Source: JAABRB01 sp963735025 (GTDB lineage Bacteria; Pseudomonadota; Gammaproteobacteria; Burkholderiales; SG8-39). Taken from it: 64,000 bases of DNA. This document shows positions 45,689-53,778 of this stretch, one piece after another. Position numbers and translations under genes: made by a program. Where the stretch lies: assembly GCA_963735025.1 (NCBI GenBank), contig CAVTJG010000020.1, positions 1 to 64,000 of the forward strand, in the 5' to 3' direction. How positions within the stretch are numbered: position 1 is the stretch's first letter; every line of letters begins with the position of its first letter. Below the pieces are notes generated by a model. The model was given only the letters and a program-made list of their open reading frames with translations, was not told where the DNA came from and ran no database searches.

Positions 45689-45763
45689 GAAGCTTGCAGC
45701 GCCAGATGCTTTCCGGCGCGTGCCGGTAGATCTGATCCTTTCACTTCACCGACAGGAGGCAGC

Positions 45764-45928
45764 ATGTTCGGATGGGCGATCACCTTTCTCGTCATCGCGC
45801 TGGTCGCGGCGATCTTCGGCTTTTCGGGGCTTGCCGGCACGGCGGTCAACATCGCGTGGATTCTGTTCGTCGTCGGACTGATCCTCGCCATCGTGTTCGG
45901 GGTTATGGGCCGCCGCGGGCGGATATGA
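45764..45928 (+). CDS. DUF1328 (YtjA-like) small membrane protein 2
   Basis: The 54-residue protein MFGWAITFLVIALVAAIFGF... has the two-helix DUF1328 pattern with the LAGTAV turn and ends in GRRGRI. It is nearly identical to the protein at 15732-15896. ACAGGAGG lies just before the ATG. It is followed after about 200 bases by an AI-2E transporter, whereas its paralogue is followed by YihY. Confidence 0.92.
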   Translation: MFGWAITFLVIALVAAIFGFSGLAGTAVNIAWILFVVGLILAIVFGVMGRRGRI

Positions 45929-46124
45929 CGGCAGGCACGGCGCGAACCAGTCGCGCCATGCCGCAAGAGCCAGGTGGAACGCCGCGCGGTGCACGCGCGG
46001 CGTTCCCTTCTTTCTTGGCGCCGCCGCGGCGGCAGCATTCACGAGGTGGTACGGACAGTATGCGGCGCAATTACGGCGATAAGGAGCGGTTCGGGCGCCG
46101 TGGGGCGACCCCTGCCGATCGATA

Positions 46125-47186
46125 GTGGCCGTTAGCCGAGCCGTGCAAGCCCCGGCCGCGCGGGATCGCCCGGACTCGATCCGGGCACCCGGCCTCGCCC
46201 CTTTCGCGACGCGTGTGCTCATCGCGATCGCGCTCCTGGCGGTTGCGGTGCTGGTGTGGAAGACAGCGCAGGTGCTCGTCATCGTGTTCGGCGCCGTGCT
46301 GGTGGCGGTCGCGTTGCGCGCGATTTCGGATCTCTTGACCCGCTACGCGCCTCTGCCGCGCGCGCTGGGATTGCCGATGGCGATCCTGCTCATCGCGCTC
46401 TTGATCGGTGCGGCCGGCTGGTTGATCGGCGAAACGCTGGCCGTCCAGATGGCCGAGCTCACGAGCGCGCTTCCCGACGCGGTGGGCAAGCTGCAGGACT
46501 GGCTCGCGGGGACCGCGCCCGGACGGGCAGTGCTCGACTCGCTCGGGTCGGTCGATGGCATGGCGTCGGCGGTAAAGCTGCTCGGCGTCGCCGTCACCAC
46601 CATGGGCGCGCTGGTGAACGTGCTGTTGATCCTGGTGCTGGGAATATACCTGGCGGCGGATCCCGGGCTCTATCGCGGCGGCTTTCTGGCGCTCATGCCG
46701 GACGCGGCCCGCAAGGCGATCGACAAGGCGCTCGGCGAGGCGGGCCGGGATCTTCGCCGATGGCTGGGAGGCCAGCTCATGGCGATGGGCGCAGTGGGAA
46801 TGCTCACGTATCTCGGCTTGCTGGCGATCGGCGTCCCGCTCGCGCTGTCACTCGCCACGATCGCTGCGCTGCTGGAGTTCATCCCGTTCGTGGGACCGAT
46901 CCTGTCCGTGGTGCCCGCGCTGTTGATCGCTTTCACGGAAGGGCCGACGACGGCGGTGTATGTCGCGCTGCTCTATCTCGGGGTTCAGCAACTCGAGGGG
47001 TCTGTGCTCATGCCGCTGGTGCAGCGGTGGGCGGTCGCATTGCCCCCGGCGCTCGGCGTACTCGCGGTGGTGATCTTCGGCGTACTGCTCGGTCTACCCG
47101 GTGCGGTGTTCGCGGTGCCGATGATGGTCGTGATCCTTGCACTCGTTCGAGAGCTCTACCTCGAGGGCCGGCCCTCGACGTCGTGA
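46125..47186 (+). CDS. AI-2E/PerM-family membrane transporter 2
   Basis: The 353-residue protein has about eight transmembrane helices and the family core IAALLEFIPFVGPILSVVPA and YLGVQQLEGSVLMPLVQRWA with a final LGLPGAVFAVPMMVVILALV. It lacks the long Lys-rich insert found in the paralogue at 17100-18248. Autoinducer-2 export or cation/proton antiport are both known in the family. The start used is GTG at 46125. Confidence 0.85.
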   Translation: MAVSRAVQAPAARDRPDSIRAPGLAPFATRVLIAIALLAVAVLVWKTAQVLVIVFGAVLVAVALRAISDLLTRYAPLPRALGLPMAILLIALLIGAAGWLIGETLAVQMAELTSALPDAVGKLQDWLAGTAPGRAVLDSLGSVDGMASAVKLLGVAVTTMGALVNVLLILVLGIYLAADPGLYRGGFLALMPDAARKAIDKALGEAGRDLRRWLGGQLMAMGAVGMLTYLGLLAIGVPLALSLATIAALLEFIPFVGPILSVVPALLIAFTEGPTTAVYVALLYLGVQQLEGSVLMPLVQRWAVALPPALGVLAVVIFGVLLGLPGAVFAVPMMVVILALVRELYLEGRPSTS

Positions 47187-47209
47187 GTTGCGGCGCCCCC
47201 AGCGACCGG

Positions 47210-47653
47210 TCAGCGCAATGCGCTGCTTTGCGACCCGTCGTCGGGCCAGCGCATGACGATCTCCTGCTTTCGGTCGTCTGCGACGACGACGTCACGCACT
47301 TGCGTCGTGCCTCGGTATTGCGCGGTCACCCGGTAGCGTCCCGGGTCGAGCTGCGCTATCAGCCAGGGACCATTCATCCGGGTGGTGACCAGATCGACGC
47401 CGCGCGCGTCGGCAATCGTGACTTCGACGTCTGCGATGTACTCCCCGGCGCGCGTCGCCGTCACGATCTTGAGGTTGTAGGGGCCGGTGCGGGCGAGGGA
47501 CTCCCGATCGCCGATCCCGACACCTCCGGACTCGACGTGCATGACACGCGGTAGAGGGTTGTTCACCCCGTGCGCGGGCGGTTCGGCGCACGCGACTGTG
47601 GAGGCGAATCCAAGCAGCAGGACGGCGCCAAGTTGCGGTGACAAGTTGGTCAT
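47210..47653 (-). CDS. Exported carboxypeptidase-regulatory-like domain protein
   Basis: The 147-residue protein has a signal peptide (residues about 1-23, ending VACA) and a C-terminal beta-sandwich with YIADVEVTIADARGVDL, PWLIAQLDPGRYRVTAQYRG and QEIVMRWP, the pattern of CarboxypepD_reg-like or peptidase-associated domains. Its role is unknown; a surface or periplasmic binding module is likely. A strong sigma-54 promoter lies 41 bases upstream of the start. Confidence 0.68.
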   Translation of the reverse strand: MTNLSPQLGAVLLLGFASTVACAEPPAHGVNNPLPRVMHVESGGVGIGDRESLARTGPYNLKIVTATRAGEYIADVEVTIADARGVDLVTTRMNGPWLIAQLDPGRYRVTAQYRGTTQVRDVVVADDRKQEIVMRWPDDGSQSSALR

Positions 47654-47693
47654 GCTGACGACTCCGTCGGTTTAGGATGGACACCGGTTCCTC

Positions 47694-47708
47694 GCAATTG
47701 GTGTGCCC
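47694..47708 (-). promoter_or_regulatory. Predicted sigma-54 promoter, carboxypeptidase-regulatory-like gene
   Basis: GGGCACACCAATTGC, a strong element in the correct orientation. Confidence 0.68.
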
Positions 47709-47813
47709 GAGACGGCGTGCCCGGCACCGTGGGTCCGGATCGGAGCTCCAGCGCAGCAGCAGGAACATCCACCGCGCCGTACAATGATCACAGTCATCAT
47801 CCGGGAGGCGGGC

Positions 47814-49112
47814 ATGGCGGGCGCCCGAGACGCGCAGGACGAATTCGATGCAGTCGCCTCCCATCTCGCCGCGCGGCGCGAGGCATTGCTTCAGTGCTGG
47901 CGGGACGCCACCGCTGCGGATCCGGGGCTGACGAACGATTCGGCTCTGTCGCGCGCGCAGTTTTTCGATCACATTCCCGAAGTGCTTGATGCATTTGAGC
48001 GGCTGCTTCGCGCTCGCAACCGGGACCTGGACGCGCGGGCGACGGCAACGGAGGATCAGCGCAAGGGGGCAGCCGGCCACGGGCTGCAGCGCTGGCAACA
48101 GGGTTACCGCCAGCGCGAGGCGATGCGGGAATGGCGGCACCTGCATCTGTGCCTCGTCGACGAGCTGGAGGCCTTCGCGCTCGCGCAGCCCGGTATCGCC
48201 GCCCGGACGATGGCCGCGGTGCGTCGCTTGCTCGCGGAGTTATGCAGCGACGGGGTGTGCGAGAGCGCCGCCCGGTACGAGCAGCTTCAACAGGCCGATG
48301 CGGCTGGACGGGTCCGCGATCTCGAGCAGACGTTGGCGGAGGTCGAGGGGCTCGAGCGGCGCCGGGCCGAGACGATGCGCGAAGCGGCGCACGACCTGCG
48401 TGGCAGTCTCGGCGTGCTGAAGAACGCGACCGTGGCGCTCGACAGCCATGCCGCGTCGGACGACGTGCGCGCACGGTCTATCGCGATGCTGCAGCGTGGG
48501 CTGGCGACCATGACCGCACTCCTGAACGACCTGATCAGCCTCGGCCGATTGGAGGCAGGCCAGGAGCGGCGCGAGATCCGGCCGTTCGACGCGGCAAAGC
48601 TGCTGAACGAGCTGTGCCTGGCGATGCAGCCGGCGGCCGAAGTGCGCGGGCTCGCGCTCGTCGCGGAAGGGCCAGTGACGCTCGCCGTGGCGGGCGACGA
48701 AGTCAAGACCTACCGCGTCGCGCAAAACCTCCTCGTGAACGCCCTGAAATACACCGACCGCGGCGGGGTGAAGGTCGCTTGGCAACCGGATCCCGACGAC
48801 CCGGAAGTGCGGTGGGTGCTGTGCGTGGAGGATACCGGGCCGGGGCTCCAGCCGCAGGCATCTGCGCCGATCAAGGGTGCGCTGAAGACGGCGACCGAGG
48901 CATCGCAGAAGGTTGATGAGCGGGCGGAAGCGGATGGCGAGCCGGCCCCCCTGCTGCGCTCGCAGTCCGCTCGTCAAGGCGCGCGGGAGACCGTCGGCGA
49001 AGGCATCGGGCTCTCGATCGTGAAGCGGCTCTGCGAGCTGCTGGATGCCAGCCTCGAGCTGCACTCCGAGGCCGGCAAGGGAACGACCTTCCGCGTGCGT
49101 TTCCCGCGCTAG
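47814..49112 (+). CDS. RsbR-like N-terminus histidine kinase
   Basis: The 432-residue cytosolic protein has an N-terminal helical domain (residues about 1-150, REALLQCWRDATAADPGL) resembling RsbRD/globin-like sensors, a HisKA helix with EAAHDLRGSLGVLKNATVAL (His in AHDLRG) and an HATPase domain (NLLVNALKYTDRGGVKVAWQ, GEGIGLSIVKRLCELLDASL). An inserted linker of about 40 residues splits the ATP lid. The ATG at 47814 has GGGAGG before it; ATG 47784 is possible. No response regulator is adjacent, so it is an orphan kinase. Confidence 0.83.
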   Translation: MAGARDAQDEFDAVASHLAARREALLQCWRDATAADPGLTNDSALSRAQFFDHIPEVLDAFERLLRARNRDLDARATATEDQRKGAAGHGLQRWQQGYRQREAMREWRHLHLCLVDELEAFALAQPGIAARTMAAVRRLLAELCSDGVCESAARYEQLQQADAAGRVRDLEQTLAEVEGLERRRAETMREAAHDLRGSLGVLKNATVALDSHAASDDVRARSIAMLQRGLATMTALLNDLISLGRLEAGQERREIRPFDAAKLLNELCLAMQPAAEVRGLALVAEGPVTLAVAGDEVKTYRVAQNLLVNALKYTDRGGVKVAWQPDPDDPEVRWVLCVEDTGPGLQPQASAPIKGALKTATEASQKVDERAEADGEPAPLLRSQSARQGARETVGEGIGLSIVKRLCELLDASLELHSEAGKGTTFRVRFPR

Positions 49113-49232
49113 CCGTTCCGGTACATGGCGCCGGGAAGATCCGCGTGTTGCGCAGGGCCGGGAACGGAAATTGCGACCCGTTCGCGGTTCCATCGTTGCA
49201 TCCGCGTTGCAACGTTTAGCTGGGCTCCACCC

Positions 49233-49751
49233 ATGACCGCGCATTCCATCCCGGACGCCGCAAGTGGCCCGCTCCGCGACCTGATCAGTCGCATCGACTA
49301 TGCGTTGCTCGTCGCACGTGGGGCTTATGGTGCCCTGCACAGCTGTCCGCTGATAACGCTCGAATGGGCGCCCGGCGGCACCGCGTGGTATCTCCTGCCG
49401 TGCACTGCGCGTCTGGCGACCGGGCTCGAACACTGTCCCGGGGTGACGCTCGTCTACGCCGTGCCCGACGACCAGGGTTTCGTGTCGCTCACTGGCCAGG
49501 CGGAATTGCTTCGCGATGCAAGGCGCCCCCGGTATTTGTGGAACCAGCGAGCGCGCGCCTTCTCCCCGCGCGGGCTCGGGGATCCGGACGTCTGCGTCCT
49601 GCGCATGGTCGCCGGCGAGGTGGCCTACTGGACGAGCGGCGATCAGCTTTTCGCGGCAGTGACCGGTGCCGCGTGCGGGCCCGCCAATTGCGTGCCTGTC
49701 GGCACTCCCCATGGCGGATCGAAAGCTGCCACGACGGGGATTTGCAGTTGA
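49233..49751 (+). CDS. Pyridoxamine 5'-phosphate oxidase-like FMN-binding protein
   Basis: The 172-residue protein has the split-barrel fold: LISRIDYALLVARGAYGALH, LITLEWAPGGTAWYLLPCTA, HCPGVTLVYAVPDDQGFVSL with LTGQAELL. This resembles the PNPOx-like general-stress FMN proteins that reduce or bind flavin cofactors. The start at 49233 lacks a ribosome site. There is no obvious neighbour partner and no sigma-54 element upstream. Confidence 0.6.
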   Translation: MTAHSIPDAASGPLRDLISRIDYALLVARGAYGALHSCPLITLEWAPGGTAWYLLPCTARLATGLEHCPGVTLVYAVPDDQGFVSLTGQAELLRDARRPRYLWNQRARAFSPRGLGDPDVCVLRMVAGEVAYWTSGDQLFAAVTGAACGPANCVPVGTPHGGSKAATTGICS

Positions 49752-49796
49752 GCGGGAGTGACCATGCGCATTTCAGCGATCCAGTGTGCAGCCCCC

Positions 49797-49811
49797 TGGC
49801 ACGCGACGTGC
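49797..49811 (+). promoter_or_regulatory. Possible sigma-54 promoter, EF-hand gene
   Basis: TGGCACGCGACGTGC has GG-N10-GC spacing with GTGC in the -12 block. Confidence 0.48.
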
Positions 49812-49841
49812 GGCGACGGACCGCGAAGAGCGCGTCTCGGA

Positions 49842-50144
49842 ATGGCTCGATTCGTTCCGCCCAGGGCGATATTCGTCGCGGTCACCCTTGCGCTCTCCGT
49901 GGCTTGCTGGGCCACCGATCCGCTGCTTCGTCCCCAGGACCGATCGACGGCATTCAGCAGGCTCGACACCGACCATGACGGCTGGATCTCGCGGGACGAG
50001 GCGAGCGCGCACCCCGAGATCGCCGCGAACTTCGAGAAGGCCGACCACGACCACGACGGCAGGATCAGTTTTGCCGAGTTCGAGAAGATCCCCCTGAATC
50101 GGACCGATCAGCCCGGAAGATTCCGTAACGCGAACATGGGCTGA
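49842..50144 (+). CDS. Exported EF-hand calcium-binding protein
   Basis: The 100-residue protein has a signal peptide (residues about 1-24, AIFVAVTLALSVACWA) and two EF-hand loops: DTDHDGWISRDE and DHDHDGRISFAE, both with the canonical Asp, Asp, Asp and Glu ligands of Ca2+. It is probably a periplasmic calcium buffer or sensor. The ATG at 49842 is chosen over 49764 because the leader begins there and a sigma-54-like element ends 30 bases before it. Confidence 0.82.
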   Translation: MARFVPPRAIFVAVTLALSVACWATDPLLRPQDRSTAFSRLDTDHDGWISRDEASAHPEIAANFEKADHDHDGRISFAEFEKIPLNRTDQPGRFRNANMG

Positions 50145-50183
50145 GGATGCTGCCGACTGCGGGCGGTTTTGCGCGCAGCAGCT

Positions 50184-50212
50184 GCGGACGGCATACGGTA
50201 TCCGCCGTCCGC
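50184..50212. terminator. Strong hairpin between convergent genes
   Basis: GCGGACGGC and GCCGTCCGC form a perfect 9-bp stem with an 11-base loop between the EF-hand and entericidin-like genes. No U-tract follows on either strand. Confidence 0.4.
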
Positions 50213-50232
50213 AACGCGATCGTTAACCCGGT

Positions 50233-50364
50233 TCAGCGATCCGCCTTCTGCTGGATCTTCTCACCGCCCCGTTCGATGTCTTCACCAAGGCCTTGCATGG
50301 TATTGCAGGCGGCAAGCAAGCCAATCACTGCAGCGATTGCGGCGGTCATCAGTATGCGGATCAT
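50233..50364 (-). CDS. Entericidin-like small lipoprotein
   Basis: The 43-residue protein reads MIRILMTAAIAAVIGLLAAC followed by NTMQGLGEDIERGGEKIQQK, matching the entericidin A/B family: a lipobox Cys at residue 20 and the G.G.DI.RGG.KI pattern. Entericidins are stress-induced toxin or antidote lipoproteins of the outer membrane. TTGAGGAGAACTGACC before the ATG is a strong ribosome site. Only one gene of the usual ecnAB pair is present. A strong sigma-54 promoter lies 130 bases upstream. Confidence 0.9.
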   Translation of the reverse strand: MIRILMTAAIAAVIGLLAACNTMQGLGEDIERGGEKIQQKADR

Positions 50365-50493
50365 GGTCAGTTCTCCTCAAGAAGGTCTGCGTATATCGAA
50401 AGCTGCGCCGAGCCGATGGGCTCGACCGCAGATCACCAGGCGAAGCGCACGCACTGGTCAAGAATACGTGCCTCGCACGTACCACCCAACGAG

Positions 50494-50508
50494 GCAATCG
50501 CCGTGCCC
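50494..50508 (-). promoter_or_regulatory. Predicted sigma-54 promoter, entericidin-like gene
   Basis: GGGCACGGCGATTGC, a strong element in the correct orientation. Confidence 0.72.
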
Positions 50509-50522
50509 GAACCGCTTCGTAT

Positions 50523-50906
50523 CTAGCGCACCGATGCACGGGCAAGCCGGCGCTCGTGCTCGCCCTGACATTCGCTGCAGCGATGAGCGGTCGGAAGCGC
50601 CTCGAGTCGCTTCGGATCGATGGCGAGCTCGCAGTCGATGCAGTGTCCGTAAGTACCTGCGTCGATACGGTCGAGCGCGCGCTCGAGGTCCCCGATGACG
50701 GCGGCGTCGTGATTGAGCAGCGTGCCGCGGACATCGATCACCTCGAACGCGGCCGCCTCGTCTGCAATGTCGCGTACTTCGCCCGCGCCGGCGTAGCTCT
50801 CCAATTGCGAGAGGCGCCCGGCGGATCGCCTGAGCCGGACCGCCTCCAGCTGCGCGGCCAGTCTTGTGCGGAGCATCGCGGCACCATCCAGATTGAACGA
50901 GTTCAT
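50523..50906 (-). CDS. DksA/TraR-family zinc-finger protein
   Basis: The 127-residue protein has a helical coiled-coil arm and the four-Cys zinc finger of DksA/TraR proteins: GHCIDCELAI and HRCSECQGEHERRL. DksA-type proteins enter the RNA polymerase secondary channel and change promoter choice with ppGpp. The start at 50906 is the first ATG of the domain. Its presence inside a sigma-54 regulon is interesting because DksA and ppGpp favour sigma-54 use. No promoter was seen directly upstream. Confidence 0.85.
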   Translation of the reverse strand: MNSFNLDGAAMLRTRLAAQLEAVRLRRSAGRLSQLESYAGAGEVRDIADEAAAFEVIDVRGTLLNHDAAVIGDLERALDRIDAGTYGHCIDCELAIDPKRLEALPTAHRCSECQGEHERRLARASVR

Positions 50907-51063
50907 CGCTGCCAACCTTCGTAGTGATCGGGAAATGTCGAGACTGATCCCGCCGTCAGGTGCCGGCAGAGAGCGTTGCTTGCTGCGGCGATGCAACCCG
51001 CGTACCCGCCCAGCCCGGACCGGAGACGACAGGGTCCACATGGAGAGGGGATTCCTGGCCACC

Positions 51064-51078
51064 GGGCACGTCACGTGC
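51064..51078 (+). promoter_or_regulatory. Possible sigma-54 promoter, DUF4142 gene
   Basis: GGGCACGTCACGTGC has correct spacing with GTGC in the -12 block. Confidence 0.42.
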
Positions 51079-51109
51079 GGCGTCGATGTTCGGTTGCCGC
51101 TCAGAATCC

Positions 51110-51733
51110 ATGGAACGCCGCATTCGGCTCTCGTGCTCGTTTCCCCGTTTCGCCATTCTCGCCGGCGTCATGGCATGTTGCGTGTTGCCCCTGGGCTGTG
51201 AACCACGGAGCGAGCGGCCGAAGCCGGAATCGCTTCAGCACTGGCGCAATGCGACCGCGGCGGAAACGCGCCGGGCACCGGCCATTCCGCGCGATGAGCT
51301 GCCGATAGGGGAACGGAAGTTCCTGGACAGCGCGGCGAAGCATGGGATCGCGATGATGGAAGCGAGCCGGATTGCCGCCGAGCGCGCAGTCGCACCCGAG
51401 GTGAAGGCGCTGGCGAACCGGATGCGCAAATCGTACAGCGAGACGAACGACGCGCTGGGCCGCCTGGCTTCGCAACGGCAGATCGCGCTGCCGACGAGCC
51501 CCGACCCGGATCTCCATGCCCGGGTGCGCGATATGCGCGACCATCCCGGGAAACGGCTGGAACGTGTCTTTCTCCAATGGTTCGGCGTCGAGGGGCAGCG
51601 CCACGTCGTGGAGCTCTTCGAGCGCGACGGCGCTACCGCCACCGATCCGGCTTTGAGGGTGCTTGCGGCGGACGCGTTGCCGGCGTTGCGCCGGGACCTC
51701 GCGCTCGCGCAGCGCTTGAGCAGCCCGGGCTAG
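51110..51733 (+). CDS. DUF4142 exported lipoprotein
   Basis: The 207-residue protein has a lipoprotein leader (AGVMACCVLPLGCEP) and a DUF4142 helical domain (residues about 60-205: FLDSAAKHGIAMMEASRIAA, EVKALANRMRKSYSETNDAL, FLQWFGVEGQRHVVELFERD). DUF4142 is a ferritin-like helical bundle found in exported stress proteins. The start at 51110 gives the leader and lies 32 bases after a sigma-54-like element. Function unknown. Confidence 0.8.
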   Translation: MERRIRLSCSFPRFAILAGVMACCVLPLGCEPRSERPKPESLQHWRNATAAETRRAPAIPRDELPIGERKFLDSAAKHGIAMMEASRIAAERAVAPEVKALANRMRKSYSETNDALGRLASQRQIALPTSPDPDLHARVRDMRDHPGKRLERVFLQWFGVEGQRHVVELFERDGATATDPALRVLAADALPALRRDLALAQRLSSPG

Positions 51734-51737
51734 CGTC

Positions 51738-51750
51738 GGTAAATGTTGCC
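51738..51750. promoter_or_regulatory. Candidate activator palindrome
   Basis: GGTAAATGTTGCC fits GGYAA-N3-TTRCC. A half copy, GGTAACGCATACA, follows at 51756. Both lie about 220 bases upstream of the DUF2254 promoter. Confidence 0.35.
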
Positions 51751-51782
51751 GGTCCGGTAACGCATACAGGCACGCGCCACTC

Positions 51783-51962
51783 GTGAATGACGATATCCCG
51801 GCCGCCCGGACCCGATGCTGCATCGTGGGTGGCGGACCGTCCGGAATGGTGCTCGGCTTGTTACTCGCCCGTGCCACGGTCCCGATCGTCGTGCTCGGAG
51901 AAGCACGCCGATTTTCTGCGGGATTTTCGCGGCGACACCGTTCATCGCAAGCGCGCGTACCC
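51783..51962 (+). pseudogene. N-terminal relic of an FAD-dependent oxidoreductase
   Basis: The first frame gives CCIVGGGPSGMVLGLLLARA, an FAD-binding GxGxxG motif. A second frame then gives EKHADFLRDFRGDTVH, the next conserved block of PHBH-type flavin monooxygenases. About 60 residues of the family remain, broken by a frameshift, and the sequence then runs into a sigma-54 promoter. It is a relic. Confidence 0.65.
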
Positions 51963-51970
51963 TGAAACTT

Positions 51971-51985
51971 GGGCACGCGGCTTGC
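51971..51985 (+). promoter_or_regulatory. Predicted sigma-54 promoter, DUF2254 gene
   Basis: GGGCACGCGGCTTGC, identical over 16 bases (with the next G) to the ferritin-like gene promoter at 60563. Confidence 0.75.
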
Positions 51986-52083
51986 GTCCCGAATTATTTA
52001 TTTGTGACGAGTCAGCAAACCTTTCGCAGACCGGCGCCTTGGGTGCGACGGTCCGGGAACGCCGGTCGACGTGGAGGACCACG

Positions 52084-53457
52084 ATGTTCGAGAGGGTGCG
52101 CAACGTTCTCGAGGCGATCCGGACCAGTCTGTGGGTCCTGCCGGTGCTGATGACGGCCGTTGCCATGGCGCTTGCGCAAGGCATGATCCTGGTCGACCAG
52201 TCGGGTTGGCTCGACAGGCATCCCGGCTTTGGAACGCTCTCCGAGCATCTGGGCATGAAATGGCTCTTCGGCACGGGTGTCGAGAGTGCGAGATCGCTGC
52301 TCGCGACGATCGGCGGGTCCATGGTCGCGATTGCCGCGACCGTGTTCTCGATCACCGTCGTCGTGTTGTCACTGGCAGCCGGACAGATGGGTCCGCGGCT
52401 GCTGCGGACGTTCATGCGGGACCGTGGCACGCAGGCGTCCCTGGGCATGTTCATCGCGACGTTCGCGTATTGCATCATCGTGCTGGGAATCGTGGACGCG
52501 AGCGGCGCGACACCCTTCGTTCCCAAAGCTTCAGTATCCGTGGCGCTCGTCCTGGCGCTCACGAGTCTCGCGGTGTTGATATATTTCGTTCACCACGTCG
52601 CGAAGTCGATCCAGGCCCCGGAAGTGATCAGTGTGGTCGGAAAGGAACTCGAGGAGGCGGTCGACCGGCTGTTCCCCGAGCAGCTGGGAGACGATCCGGC
52701 CGCCGAGGCGAAAGGCGCGGCGCCGAGACTTCCCGACAGCTTCGGGCAGACCTCCTTGCCGATCCGCTCGCGCGCGTCGGGATATCTGCAGTTGATCGAC
52801 GGCGAAGCGCTGGTCAAGCTCGCCGCTGCGGCGGACATCATCGTGTGGCTGAGGCGTCGTCCCGGCGACCACGTCATTGCCGGCACGGAGATCGCGCGCG
52901 TCTGGCCCGGAACGAAATGCACTGACGATCTCGGCCAGCGGGTGCGGGGCGCAATGGAGCTCGGGCGCGTGCGAACGCCGGTCCAGGACGTTCTCTTCCC
53001 GGTGAATCAACTGGTTGAAATCGCGCAGCGCGCCCTTTCCCCTGGCATCAACGATCCGATCACCGCGGAGGCTTGCATCGACTATTTGGGCAGCGCGCTG
53101 GGCAAGCTCGCTCAACGCGGGACGCCTTCGGGTTTCCGTGTGGACCAGGAGGGCAAGCTGCGGCTGGTCGCGCGGCGCGACACTTTCGAATCCATCCTTG
53201 GCGCCGCCTTCGATCCGATCCGCAACGACGCCCGGACGTCGTTTCGGGTCTCGCTCCGCATGGGCGATGTGATCGTGGAGCTCGCGCAGTTGACGCGGAC
53301 CCCCGAGCAGCGTCAGGCGCTGGTCGATCAGGCGCAGATGATTCAGCGCGGTGCCCAGGACCTGCGCGAAGAGCGCGACCGCGTGGCGGTCGAGGACCGT
53401 TGCCGTCAGGCTATTGCGGCGCTGAGCGGCGCGACCGGCGATCGGCCGGCCGCTTGA
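52084..53457 (+). CDS. DUF2254 membrane protein
   Basis: The 457-residue protein has four predicted transmembrane helices in the first 170 residues (SLWVLPVLMTAVAMALAQGM, SLLATIGGSMVAIAATVFSI and two more) and a large soluble C-terminal domain with PGINDPITAEACIDYLGSAL and the RAPVQDVLFP-like block. DUF2254 proteins are inner-membrane proteins without a known function. The ATG at 52084 is chosen because GGAGG lies before it and a strong sigma-54 promoter ends 98 bases upstream; the longer open frame upstream includes a relic of an FAD oxidoreductase. Confidence 0.85.
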   Translation: MFERVRNVLEAIRTSLWVLPVLMTAVAMALAQGMILVDQSGWLDRHPGFGTLSEHLGMKWLFGTGVESARSLLATIGGSMVAIAATVFSITVVVLSLAAGQMGPRLLRTFMRDRGTQASLGMFIATFAYCIIVLGIVDASGATPFVPKASVSVALVLALTSLAVLIYFVHHVAKSIQAPEVISVVGKELEEAVDRLFPEQLGDDPAAEAKGAAPRLPDSFGQTSLPIRSRASGYLQLIDGEALVKLAAAADIIVWLRRRPGDHVIAGTEIARVWPGTKCTDDLGQRVRGAMELGRVRTPVQDVLFPVNQLVEIAQRALSPGINDPITAEACIDYLGSALGKLAQRGTPSGFRVDQEGKLRLVARRDTFESILGAAFDPIRNDARTSFRVSLRMGDVIVELAQLTRTPEQRQALVDQAQMIQRGAQDLREERDRVAVEDRCRQAIAALSGATGDRPAA

Positions 53458-53520
53458 GACCGCCGGGCGAGCGGCTGGGGCAAGCCGGTCCTATGGCCAC
53501 TGGAATCTGGACGCTTCCGC

Positions 53521-53552
53521 AAGAAAAAAGGAGGCGCCCGTGAGGGCGCCTC
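53521..53552 (-). terminator. Minus-strand terminator with no clear gene before it
   Basis: GAGGCGCCC and GGGCGCCTC form a 9-bp stem with loop GTGA; on the minus strand it is followed by CCTTTTTTCTT. A second hairpin, GCGGGGC to GCCCCGC, lies at 53559-53589. On the plus strand there is no U-tract. Confidence 0.7.
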
Positions 53553-53778
53553 GAAGAGCGGGGCGCGGAGGAGGAGGGGAGAGCCCCGCAGCAAGCTGAT
53601 GGCTCCATATTGCACGAGCGCCTTGCGTCGGAGCATCGGCGCTTCGCCGATTCGTGTGTAGGACGAATTCGTACGAGCGAACCCGTTGTTTCCCGTGTAC
53701 ATTCCACGTGCGCCCGGCAACCGGGAACTGCGCACCGCCCGAAAAGCCGTCTCCACCGAACTCCGACAGTCGCATCCA
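53553..53778 (-). other. Possible minus-strand small RNA region
   Basis: The 200 bases before the minus-strand terminator hold no convincing gene on either strand but end in two successive stable hairpins and a U-tract. That is the layout of a small RNA. I found no clear promoter for it; the region could also be a leftover 3' end. Confidence 0.25.

Noticed and set aside
51787..52083. N-terminal extension of the DUF2254 protein
   Set aside because: The extension is made of FAD-oxidoreductase relic and spacer sequence and contains the predicted promoter. The real start is 52084, with a GGAGG site.
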